NCBI GenBank assembly: GCA_023419055.1
Contig: JAEZYO010000117.1
Coordinates: 1-9,176, forward strand
DNA length: 9,176 nt
Origin: Pseudomonadota bacterium
GTDB lineage: Bacteria > Myxococcota > Polyangia > Polyangiales > Polyangiaceae
Reading direction: 5' to 3'
Shown here: in pieces, positions 1-6,534 of the stretch
How positions within the stretch are numbered: the stretch's first letter is position 1
How the letters are laid out: every line of letters begins with the position of its first letter
Made by a program: the position numbers and the translations under genes
Notes under the pieces: model-generated
Databases searched by the model: none
Seen by the model: the letters and a program-made list of their open reading frames with translations, nothing else
What the model was told of the DNA's origin: nothing

Positions 1-3000
1 TAGCGACGCGAGATCTTCGCCGCGAAGCGCGGCGTCCACCGTGGTGTCGCTGCGCTGCCAGCTGTTGGCGGGGGTGGTCTCGTCGGTGCTTCCGATGCTG
101 ATGGGAGTCGTGGGCTCGTAGTCCGAGTCCTCGTCGAGCTTGGTCTGCACCTCGAAGTCGAGCCGCGCGCCGTCCGGAACGGTCGCTTGCCACTCGAAGT
201 AACGCCAGGCCGGGTGCGTCCCGAAGGGGCACTCTGCCAGATACTCGCGCTCGTAAACCTGCTCTTCGTATTTCGGCGGCGTGACGAAGACGCACGCGCC
301 GCCGCCCGCCGGGCAGCTGCCGGAGCAGCAGTCGTCGGTCGTGGTGCAGGCCTCTCCGACGTCGGAGCATTCGGTGAGCAGCTTGCACTGGCGCGTCGGC
401 GGAAAGACGCTCGAGTCGGTGACCTTGCAGGCGGTGGTCGGGGTCGAGCCGGTGCCGCCGCAGCAGTCGTCGTTGGTCGAGCACGCGCCGTTCTGCGCCA
501 CGCACGCGGTGCTCACCCAGTAGGCGTCCGAGTTACCGGCGCCGAGCTCCTGACCCGGGAAGTAGAAAGCGGGATGGCTCGGATCGGTGCCGGGCGTGAG
601 GGTGCCGTCCACTGCGGCGACCCAGAGCTTTTTCGCGGGCGGGACCCCCGAGCTGCAGGCGTAGGCGTTACCGCTCTCGTCCTTGGCCTCGGCGTCCCAG
701 GGGTCGTCGTACGCGATGTTGCCGTACATGCGCCGCGACGTGAACATCACCCAATTGAAGCCGCCCGCTTGGACCGGCGCCACGTACGGCAGGTAGTTCA
801 ACTGGTTGTCGTAGACGGCGGCTGCGGTTCCGCTGTTCGTGCAGCTGTCGGGCTGGTTGATCGTGAACTTGGCGCCGTCCTGGTGGTAGTGGCTGACGAA
901 CGCGCCGTAGGCCCACCCGGTGGAGAGGTAGTTGATGTTGGCGAACGTCGCGCGGAGGCCCGTAGCGGATGCTCCCGTCCCGAGATCGACCGTGGCGGCG
1001 GTAGTCGCCGAGGTCGACCAGGTGGTCCCGCCGTTGGTCGAGTACTGATAGGTGGCCGTGCCGCGGTTCCCGGTGCCGGAGATCCTGATCCGGAGATCCC
1101 AGGGGCCGCCCGACGGCGTGCCCGAGACGGTCACCGCGCCGATGTACGCGCGATAGACCGCGGACGACGTGAAGTTGCCCGAGAAGTTCGCGTAGAGCCC
1201 GGAGGTGGTCAAGACCGGCGTCGTCTCGGTGTCGATGTTGCCGCTGTACGTGCCGGTGCCGCAGGTCGCGCTGGTCGTGGTCTTCCACCTGAAGGCCGCG
1301 ACTCCCGCCGCGCCGCTGGACGAGATCTGAATGCAGAGATAGGTGCCGCTGAGCGCGGTGGTCCCCGAGAGGAAGATCGTGCCGGCACCGGAGCCGGAGT
1401 AACGATCCATATCGACCCGCGCGATGGGATACGTGTAGAGGGGGTACGTCGTATCGACGACCGTCCGCGACTTCTGCGGCAAACCCACGCCGTTCAGGTT
1501 GTCGAGGCGCGTGGGCGTGATGGTCCCGGAAGCGCTCGCGGGGACGTTCGACATCCAGAGCTCCGACAGCGCACCGGTGGTGGTGTTGATGTCGGAGTTA
1601 CCCCACCAGCCGAGCAGCACGCCGCCGTTCGAGACGTACCGCGAAGTGCGGATCTGGCGCTGGTAGATCACGGCGTTCGCGTCGGGGGTGAACGACGGCC
1701 ACGCGACGACGTGCGTCACGCCGGGCGTGGCGTTGCGCGTGTTCTCGAGTCGGAAGGTCGAGTTGTCGTTGCACGGCGGAGAAGTGCACGTAAAGTCGGA
1801 GACCGCGAGCTTGCGCCCGGTCGTATCGGACGTGACGCCGTTGATGCTACTTCCGCCCCAAAAGCCGAACGCGAGCCGAGTCCCGTCGGGCGAGAACCTC
1901 GGTGTCACGCCGATGACGTTGGCAGGCAGGTTGGTGACGGCGACGTTCGTCGGAGTCGCCGCCACCTTGTAGAGCTTCATGTAGTCCGGGGACGCGCGCC
2001 AATTCTGGTCACCGCCGCCGATACCGCTGTGGGTCATGTACAGGTTGCCCGTCTTCCAGGGCGCCCCGAACGTGAAGCGATCGCCAGTCGTATTCTCGCT
2101 GTCCGACCCCGAGGACCAACCGAACTCCCGCTCGGGGTAGGCGGTGCCCATCGAGGTGCCGTTCAACTTGTAGCGATTCGAGATGTTGAAGCGGACGCCG
2201 CTCGTCCCGGTGCGGCCGTTCGCGATCAGACGGGTGCCGTCCGTGTTCACGGTGTGGCAAACGGTGCACTGCCCGTTGGGTTGGACCGCGAGGGTGGGAG
2301 TCGTCGCGCCCGGCGCGATCTTGAGCACGGCGCCGGTGTTGTCCCCTTGAGGCGAGCTGTAGGAGTTGTAATAAACGGTTCCCTTGAGCTGACCGTTCAC
2401 GAAATGGATGGTCCGTCGCAGCTCGCGCTCGAGGGTGCCCGCGGCGGCGTTGCCTTGACGGCGCTGGATGATGATCTCCGCGTCTTGCCCCCGCGCGGTC
2501 TCTTCGAAGTAGTCCCAGGCGACTTCCGGCAGAATCACCTGCGGATCGAGCGTGTGCGAGGGGGCGCCCGCCGTTCGCGAGACGATGTTGTTCTCCGCGA
2601 CGATGAACGAGTAGTTGAAATCGGCGTTCGTCGCGGTGCTGCCGACCGGATAGCGCAAGGACACCTTGACCGCGCTGTTCGGCGTATTGGTCGCGTACAA
2701 GTACTGTACGACCGGCGCCGGCAAGGCGAGCGGGAAGTAGGTGTTCTCGTAGGGGTAGAGGAAGGTCGCGGTGCTGTTGACGGTCCCGGCGCTCGGCGCG
2801 GTGCGCGTCCCGAACGCGCTGATCTGGGATGAGTTGGCGGCGACGTGGCTGTTCGCGACGCTCGTCGTCGGCGCGTTCAACACGTTGACGCGGACGTTGA
2901 CCGTCGCCGTGGCGCTCAGGCCGGCGGCGTAGGCCGTCACCGAAATGGGCCCTCCGACGGGGAGCGCGAGCTCGAGCAGGCCGTCTTGATCGTTCGTTCC

Positions 3001-3702
3001 GGAGATGGTCGCCCGGTCGATCGCGTCGATGGCCCAAGTGGTGGAAAATGGCGAGCTTACGCACCCTGCCGGGAGCGCGACCAGATCGAAGGTGATGTCA
3101 CCCGTCACGGTGAGCGGGCTCAGTCCCGTGACCTCGATCTCGTCGTCGGAGGGCTCGAGCGTCAGCGTCGTGCACCCGCCCGTTCCAGTCGCGACGATGG
3201 TGAGCCCGTCCGGCGTGGCGACGAAGTTGTCGGGGACCTCGAGGTCCTCGTCCGGCTCGTCCTCGACCCAATTGCAGTAGGGATCGCAAAGGTCGTAGCT
3301 GTCGGGGCACTCTTCCGGCTCACCTTCCGCCTGCGCGCGAAGCCCGGGCTGCTTCCGCGGCAAGCTCTTGCTCGTGATGTCCGTGATGAAGCAAGAGGAC
3401 CAGGCGCCGTCCAGGCACGTCCGCGTCCCCATGGCGCAGGTCAGGTAGTCGCCCTGCTGTTCCTGGGTCTCCCCGCAGGCCACCTCTTGGCCCTCGTTCT
3501 CGCAAGCGCAGCCGTCTGCAGGCACCGCACACGCCTGACCGGGCTTGTTGCCGGGACCGCTCCCACCAGCACCCACGGCAGGATACCCCTCGCGACCGTC
3601 ACCGCACCCTGTCGCTCCGAAGGCCGCGACCACGACCAGCGCGCTCGCCCAGCGGAGGAAGAGACGACCAAACGCTTCGCCAGACGCTTGTGGATGCTTC
3701 AT
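1..3702 (-). CDS. Giant multidomain surface lipoprotein with CxxCH heme motif, PD40-like propeller and tandem Cys knots (C-terminus cut by window edge)
   Basis: The frame is open from ATG at 3702 to base 1 (1234 residues, no stop reached). Residues 1-33 are a lipoprotein signal: Arg13 and Arg17, a hydrophobic run ALVVVAAFGA, then ATG-C with Cys33 as the lipidated residue (Asp35 at +2). Residues 58-104 are Cys-rich (C58, 65, 67, 76, 89, 96, 104). About 160-440 is beta-rich and Ig-like. C479-T-V-C482-H483 is a c-type heme motif. PD40-like strands follow (RFSPDGTRLAF near 605, FTPDANAVIY near 674), then a Gly/Ser/Thr-rich insert (about 765-925), then FTSRRMYGN near 988 and a KKLWVAA/FPGQEL segment. 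Residues 1067-1137 hold two Cys knots, followed by a last beta-rich domain. From memory, this order recurs in uncharacterised large myxobacterial lipoproteins. The likely location is a membrane or cell surface facing the periplasm or outside. Function is unknown; redox or binding roles are inference. No good Shine-Dalgarno precedes the ATG, but the signal peptide supports this start. Confidence 0.88.
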   Translation of the reverse strand, partial: MKHPQASGEAFGRLFLRWASALVVVAAFGATGCGDGREGYPAVGAGGSGPGNKPGQACAVPADGCACENEGQEVACGETQEQQGDYLTCAMGTRTCLDGAWSSCFITDITSKSLPRKQPGLRAQAEGEPEECPDSYDLCDPYCNWVEDEPDEDLEVPDNFVATPDGLTIVATGTGGCTTLTLEPSDDEIEVTGLSPLTVTGDITFDLVALPAGCVSSPFSTTWAIDAIDRATISGTNDQDGLLELALPVGGPISVTAYAAGLSATATVNVRVNVLNAPTTSVANSHVAANSSQISAFGTRTAPSAGTVNSTATFLYPYENTYFPLALPAPVVQYLYATNTPNSAVKVSLRYPVGSTATNADFNYSFIVAENNIVSRTAGAPSHTLDPQVILPEVAWDYFEETARGQDAEIIIQRRQGNAAAGTLERELRRTIHFVNGQLKGTVYYNSYSSPQGDNTGAVLKIAPGATTPTLAVQPNGQCTVCHTVNTDGTRLIANGRTGTSGVRFNISNRYKLNGTSMGTAYPEREFGWSSGSDSENTTGDRFTFGAPWKTGNLYMTHSGIGGGDQNWRASPDYMKLYKVAATPTNVAVTNLPANVIGVTPRFSPDGTRLAFGFWGGSSINGVTSDTTGRKLAVSDFTCTSPPCNDNSTFRLENTRNATPGVTHVVAWPSFTPDANAVIYQRQIRTSRYVSNGGVLLGWWGNSDINTTTGALSELWMSNVPASASGTITPTRLDNLNGVGLPQKSRTVVDTTYPLYTYPIARVDMDRYSGSGAGTIFLSGTTALSGTYLCIQISSSGAAGVAAFRWKTTTSATCGTGTYSGNIDTETTPVLTTSGLYANFSGNFTSSAVYRAYIGAVTVSGTPSGGPWDLRIRISGTGNRGTATYQYSTNGGTTWSTSATTAATVDLGTGASATGLRATFANINYLSTGWAYGAFVSHYHQDGAKFTINQPDSCTNSGTAAAVYDNQLNYLPYVAPVQAGGFNWVMFTSRRMYGNIAYDDPWDAEAKDESGNAYACSSGVPPAKKLWVAAVDGTLTPGTDPSHPAFYFPGQELGAGNSDAYWVSTACVAQNGACSTNDDCCGGTGSTPTTACKVTDSSVFPPTRQCKLLTECSDVGEACTTTDDCCSGSCPAGGGACVFVTPPKYEEQVYEREYLAECPFGTHPAWRYFEWQATVPDGARLDFEVQTKLDEDSDYEPTTPISIGSTDETTPANSWQRSDTTVDAALRGEDLASL
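292..504 (-). other. Tandem cystine-knot-like Cys repeats in the lipoprotein C-terminus
   Basis: This is a protein-domain annotation inside the large lipoprotein. The first unit has Cys at residues 1067, 1074, 1080, 1081, 1092 and 1106 (C-x6-C-x5-CC-x10-C-x13-C). The second has Cys at 1112, 1119, 1125, 1126, 1130 and 1137 (C-x6-C-x5-CC-x3-C-x6-C). Both have DDCC at the vicinal pair, and the second reads DDCCSGSC. This six-Cys order with a central CC pair is that of inhibitor cystine knots (knottins), including omega-conotoxins. Homology to animal toxins is not implied; the fold is inferred from spacing alone. Confidence 0.7.
2254..2268 (-). other. c-type heme attachment motif CTVCH
   Basis: Within the large lipoprotein, residues 479-483 read C-T-V-C-H, followed by TVNTDGTRL. 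CxxCH is the covalent heme attachment site of c-type cytochromes, with the His as proximal ligand. It is the only such motif I found in this protein. Met518 and Met556 lie downstream as possible distal ligands, which is inference. Export by the lipoprotein signal would put the motif in the compartment where cytochrome c maturation works. Confidence 0.7.
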
Positions 3703-3925
3703 CGGTAGGCCAAGAGCGCTCCGGCTCGTGCACGGCCCATGCCGGAAGGCGTGCGCAAGAGCCTACATAAAAAAAAGGCCTTCTTGCCACGAACCCGTGT
3801 GTTTTCTCGACGCGGGCCGCCGTAACCGTTGCAGGGTTCAGCACTTTTTTCGGGGCTGATGTGGGGCCCGCGGGCTCAAGACCTACCCTTCCCTACCCGG
3901 CGCAGGTCTGCCCAATGCTTCGAAA
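3703..3925. other. Intergenic region between the ROK kinase end and the lipoprotein start
   Basis: These 223 bp separate two minus-strand genes and hold no convincing coding sequence. They contain the leader and presumably the promoter of the large lipoprotein, a bulged inverted repeat with an A8 loop (3755-3787), a T6 run on the plus strand (3845-3850) and a 10-bp palindrome GCCCGCGGGC (3866-3875). No -35/-10 pair near consensus was found reading the minus strand, and no GC hairpin directly followed by a T run ends the kinase gene. Its length and lower GC suggest independent transcription of the lipoprotein gene. Confidence 0.6.
3755..3787 (-). repeat. Bulged inverted repeat with A8/T8 loop upstream of the lipoprotein gene
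   Basis: On the plus strand GCAAGAGCC (3755-3763) pairs with GGC plus TCTTGC (3777-3779 and 3782-3787), leaving a 2-nt bulge (3780-3781) and a 13-nt loop with eight A residues (3769-3776). It lies 53 bp upstream of the lipoprotein ATG. In minus-strand RNA the loop would be U-rich. It may be a leader hairpin, an imperfect terminator or simply an A-tract near a promoter; the T run is in the loop and not after the stem, so it does not fit a classical terminator. Confidence 0.4.
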
Positions 3926-4726
3926 TCAGCCCTGATCGTCCCAGAGACGAATGCCGCCGGTCATCCCGTCGACGTTGTCGAAGACCCGGACGTTCTTCGG
4001 CAGCTTGATCTTGAGCGACGCGATGTTTCCGCCGCCGAGGTGGAGCGTCTCGTAGTTGAAGATGGGCTGGAGCTGGGCGAGCGCGCCGGCGACCCGCTTG
4101 CTCCATTCCTTCTTACCGACCCGCTTGAGCGCCGCGTCCGAAACGCGCTCTTCGTAGGTTTTGCCCTTCTCGAACGGGTGGTGACCAAGCTCGAGGTTCG
4201 GGACCAGGTGACCATTCACGAACAGCGCCGCGCCCATGCCGGTGCCGAGCGTGAGCACGAGCTCCACGCCCTTACCGTCGATCACCCCGTAGCCCTGGAG
4301 GTCGGCGTCGTTGATCACGCGCACCGGCACCCCGGTGAGCTTCTCGAGGTCGCCCTGGAAGCGGCGATCCCGCCACGCCTTGTTGTCGAGGTTCGGCGCC
4401 GTCTTGACCACGCCCTCGATGACCACCCCTGGAAAGCCCACGCTCACCCGATCGAAATGCGGTTGAGCTTCGATCATTTTGGCGATGACGCGGAGCACCG
4501 CGTCGGGCTTGGCAGGCTTCGGTGTGAGCTCTCGGCTGCGCTCGGTGATCGGAGCCCCGTCCGGATCGAGCACGATCATCTTGATGCCCGTCCCGCCGAC
4601 GTCGATCGCGAGCGTGTGGAGTCCGCTGCCGTTCGGACGGGGTTCTCGCCGTTCTTTTTCGATCGAGGTAGGCCGGACGACGCTGAAGCCCTTGGCAGGA
4701 CGCGGACGAGCAGACTTGGGTGGCAT
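3926..4726 (-). CDS. ppgK: ROK-family kinase, probable polyphosphate glucokinase
   Basis: This 266-residue protein probably phosphorylates glucose to glucose-6-phosphate with polyphosphate (and possibly ATP) in the cytoplasm, linking phosphate stores to glycolysis. Visible motifs: phosphate-binding DVGGTG (42-47), LTPKPAKP (68-74), GFPGVV (97-102), GVVKTAPNLD (105-114), catalytic-region NDAD with Asp140 as the expected base (139-142), LTLGTGMG (159-165), NGHLVPNLELGHH (171-183) and GGGN (231-234). These match polyphosphate glucokinases of the mycobacterial PpgK type block by block. The Zn-binding CxCGxxGCxE motif of other ROK proteins is absent, as in PpgK. About 38 basic, poorly conserved residues precede the core, so the true start could be further in, but ATG at 4726 is the only ATG before the core. 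It is divergent from the next gene. The choice of phosphate donor cannot be read from sequence. Confidence 0.85.
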   Translation of the reverse strand: MPPKSARPRPAKGFSVVRPTSIEKERREPRPNGSGLHTLAIDVGGTGIKMIVLDPDGAPITERSRELTPKPAKPDAVLRVIAKMIEAQPHFDRVSVGFPGVVIEGVVKTAPNLDNKAWRDRRFQGDLEKLTGVPVRVINDADLQGYGVIDGKGVELVLTLGTGMGAALFVNGHLVPNLELGHHPFEKGKTYEERVSDAALKRVGKKEWSKRVAGALAQLQPIFNYETLHLGGGNIASLKIKLPKNVRVFDNVDGMTGGIRLWDDQG

Positions 4727-4824
4727 CGAGAGCGCTCTTTTACGCGCGGAGTCGTTCGCGTCGCAAGGGTGTTCTCCGTGCTCGCCCTTGCGCGCGGGCT
4801 TGCGCCGAGCGATTCTCGATCTCG
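4727..4824. promoter_or_regulatory. Divergent intergenic region with inverted repeat
   Basis: These 98 bp lie between two divergently transcribed genes and should hold both promoters. CGCAAGGG (4762-4769) and CCCTTGCG (4785-4792) form a perfect 8-bp inverted repeat around a 15-nt spacer, extendable by a wobble and one more pair. AGAGCGCTCT (4729-4738) is a perfect 10-bp palindrome two bases before the kinase ATG, where a ribosome-binding site would normally be. Either could be an operator or an RNA hairpin. No near-consensus -35/-10 pair was seen. Confidence 0.45.
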
Positions 4825-6456
4825 ATGATGCGGGTGCTCCTGGCCGCGCTCCTGTTCTTCGGCTGTGACCGGAAGCACGACCCGCAACCTTCCGAGCCCG
4901 CGCCCGCGCGCGACGAAGCGCCCGTGGAGACCACTTCTAGGGGTGAAAATGCCGCTATCGACGATCATGAGGCGCTCCTCTGCAAGGAGCGTTTCGCGAA
5001 GATCGGCGCCGCGCCCGCGCGCGAGGAAGACCGCCGATTGCGCGCCGAAACGCTGGCCCGCGCCCGCGGCGAGCCCGTCGTTTTCCTGAGCGAGCCCACT
5101 TCGCCGAAGCCCCCGAGTCCGCTCTCGCAGCAATGGCGTCGCCGCCTCGAAGCCGGCACCGGTTTGTGGGACGCCTTCGATCGCTTGATCGATCGCTTCG
5201 CAAAAGAGCCATCGATTTTACGCGAAGTGATCTTGACCGACGGCTACCTCTACGCTCGCTCACCGGAGCTCGCGTCGCTCTTTGCGAATCACCTGACCAT
5301 GGGGCTGCTCTTCCGCGAGCCGGTGCTCGAGCTCACTCGCGGAGCGGAGACGCGACGGTTGATTCGTTCCGAGACGGGCGGGTACGAGTACCTCGACGGT
5401 CCGGAGCGCGGAAAGCCGGCCAAGCTGTTGTTGTTCGACCGCGTCTCCGTCGAGGGAGAGAAGCTCGGCCCCTCCCGTCACGTTGATCTGCGCGCGGTCA
5501 CCGCCCGCTTCGCCGCCGACGAGATCGTCGTCACGGGGAGCAGCGACAGCGAGCTCGCTGTCGAGCTCGTCTACGGAAACGAGCGCGTGCAAGCCGTTTT
5601 GGCCCGAAAGGGCGACGGGGTCGAGCTCGGCTGCGAGGCGCTGTTCGACCGCCAGCGCGACGAGGTCGAGGCGCGGCGCGAGCTTCACAAACGGGAGCAG
5701 CGCGTGCAGGCGGCGCTCGCGGAGGTCATCCGTCAACAAGTCGACGAGGGCTTGCCCTTCGACGAGCCGAAGACCGAGGACGGACAGCAAGACGGCAAGC
5801 TCCGGCCCGAGTGGCGCTGGGCCTACCTCCACGGCCGCACGCGCTACGAATTCAACGGGGATTCTTATTGGGTCTTCGACCGGAACGGGCGCCCGCACGT
5901 CCCCCAGGTATGCATCGATTTCATCACCGACACGTTCGAGCGCGCGAGCGGCACCTGGTGGCGCGAGCGCGGCGCGCCGCGCGAACGGACGCTCGGCGAC
6001 CTCGATTTCGACGATTTTTCACTCGAGAACAAGCGCAGCGTCGAGAAATTCATCGAGTTTGCGAGCTCCCGGAGCGACGCGTTCGAGGTGTACTCCATCC
6101 CGCCCGAGGAGCGCGTCGCGCTCAGGAACCGAAGCCGCTTCTTCGGCAATCTCTACGAAAAACGCGCAAGCTACCGCGTCGGGGACGTGGTCGTGATCTA
6201 CGGCCTCCGCGACGACGAGAAGCTCCACTACCACTCCTTCTTCGTCTACGAGAGCGACCCCGTCACCGGCATGCCGACGCTGGTCGCCTCGAACGCCGGG
6301 CGTCCACGCATCCGGACCTGGGAAAACGAGATGCAGAACGCGCCCCGCCGCAGCGTCGTCGCGCGGATCAGGCCGCGGCTCTCCTGGCTCGAGACGCACG
6401 TCCGCGTGCCGCAGAGCGTCGCCGTGGGCGATCCCCACTCCCCGCCGCCGGGGTAG
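4825..6456 (+). CDS. Putative lipoprotein with C-terminal NlpC/P60-like Cys/His domain
   Basis: I do not recognise the family. The 543-residue product starts with a short lipoprotein signal MMRVLLAALLFFGC (Cys14). The frame is open further upstream to GTG at 4720, but that start would bury the signal behind an Arg-rich stretch and overlap the kinase gene, so the ATG pair at 4825/4828 is preferred. Residues 20-270 are charged and mixed alpha/beta with no motif known to me; 275-310 is a charged helix, perhaps a coiled coil. The C-terminal part has QVCIDF with Cys363, YRVGDVVVIYG (Gly453-Asp454), HYH (His468, His470) and SNAG (Asn490). The order Cys ... GD-V-V ... His ... Asn is that of NlpC/P60 and DUF1287-type papain-like hydrolases, which cut peptidoglycan peptides or related amide bonds. 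That activity is inference. The gene is divergent from ppgK, and 78 bp separate it from hom. Confidence 0.8.
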   Translation: MMRVLLAALLFFGCDRKHDPQPSEPAPARDEAPVETTSRGENAAIDDHEALLCKERFAKIGAAPAREEDRRLRAETLARARGEPVVFLSEPTSPKPPSPLSQQWRRRLEAGTGLWDAFDRLIDRFAKEPSILREVILTDGYLYARSPELASLFANHLTMGLLFREPVLELTRGAETRRLIRSETGGYEYLDGPERGKPAKLLLFDRVSVEGEKLGPSRHVDLRAVTARFAADEIVVTGSSDSELAVELVYGNERVQAVLARKGDGVELGCEALFDRQRDEVEARRELHKREQRVQAALAEVIRQQVDEGLPFDEPKTEDGQQDGKLRPEWRWAYLHGRTRYEFNGDSYWVFDRNGRPHVPQVCIDFITDTFERASGTWWRERGAPRERTLGDLDFDDFSLENKRSVEKFIEFASSRSDAFEVYSIPPEERVALRNRSRFFGNLYEKRASYRVGDVVVIYGLRDDEKLHYHSFFVYESDPVTGMPTLVASNAGRPRIRTWENEMQNAPRRSVVARIRPRLSWLETHVRVPQSVAVGDPHSPPPG

Positions 6457-6534
6457 GCGCGGGCAAGGAGCTCGACTCGGCCTCGAAACTGACGCTTGAC
6501 CTCGGTGCGACTCTCGCGCCACCTTCCGGGCACC
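6457..6534. other. Short intergenic region before hom
   Basis: These 78 bp separate the lipoprotein stop from the chosen GTG start of hom. TTGACC at 6496-6501 resembles a -35 box, but there is no recognisable -10 hexamer 16-18 bp downstream. No hairpin with a T run is present, so hom may be read through from the upstream gene or have its own weak promoter. A TTG at 6496 is in frame with hom and could be an upstream start. Confidence 0.35.

Noticed and set aside
187..2832. 881-codon open frame on the plus strand
   Set aside because: It lies opposite the giant lipoprotein, is dominated by Arg, Gly, Ala and Val with no motif, and is the expected antisense shadow in GC-rich DNA.
2009..3064. 351-codon minus-strand open frame
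   Set aside because: It is an out-of-frame Arg/His-rich shadow of the lipoprotein, which in its own frame shows the heme and propeller motifs.
2845..3708. 287-codon open frame on the plus strand
   Set aside because: It covers the antisense of the lipoprotein signal peptide and N-terminus and is Arg-rich with no recognisable domain.
3866..3875. GCCCGCGGGC palindrome as terminator of ppgK
   Set aside because: It has no loop and no following T run on the minus strand, and such words are common by chance at this GC content.
4720..4824. Upstream extension of the lipoprotein gene from GTG
   Set aside because: It would place an Arg-rich stretch before the signal peptide and overlap the kinase start; the lipobox supports 4825.
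6496..6524. Sigma-70-like promoter for hom
   Set aside because: TTGACC fits a -35 box, but no -10-like hexamer is found at a suitable distance.
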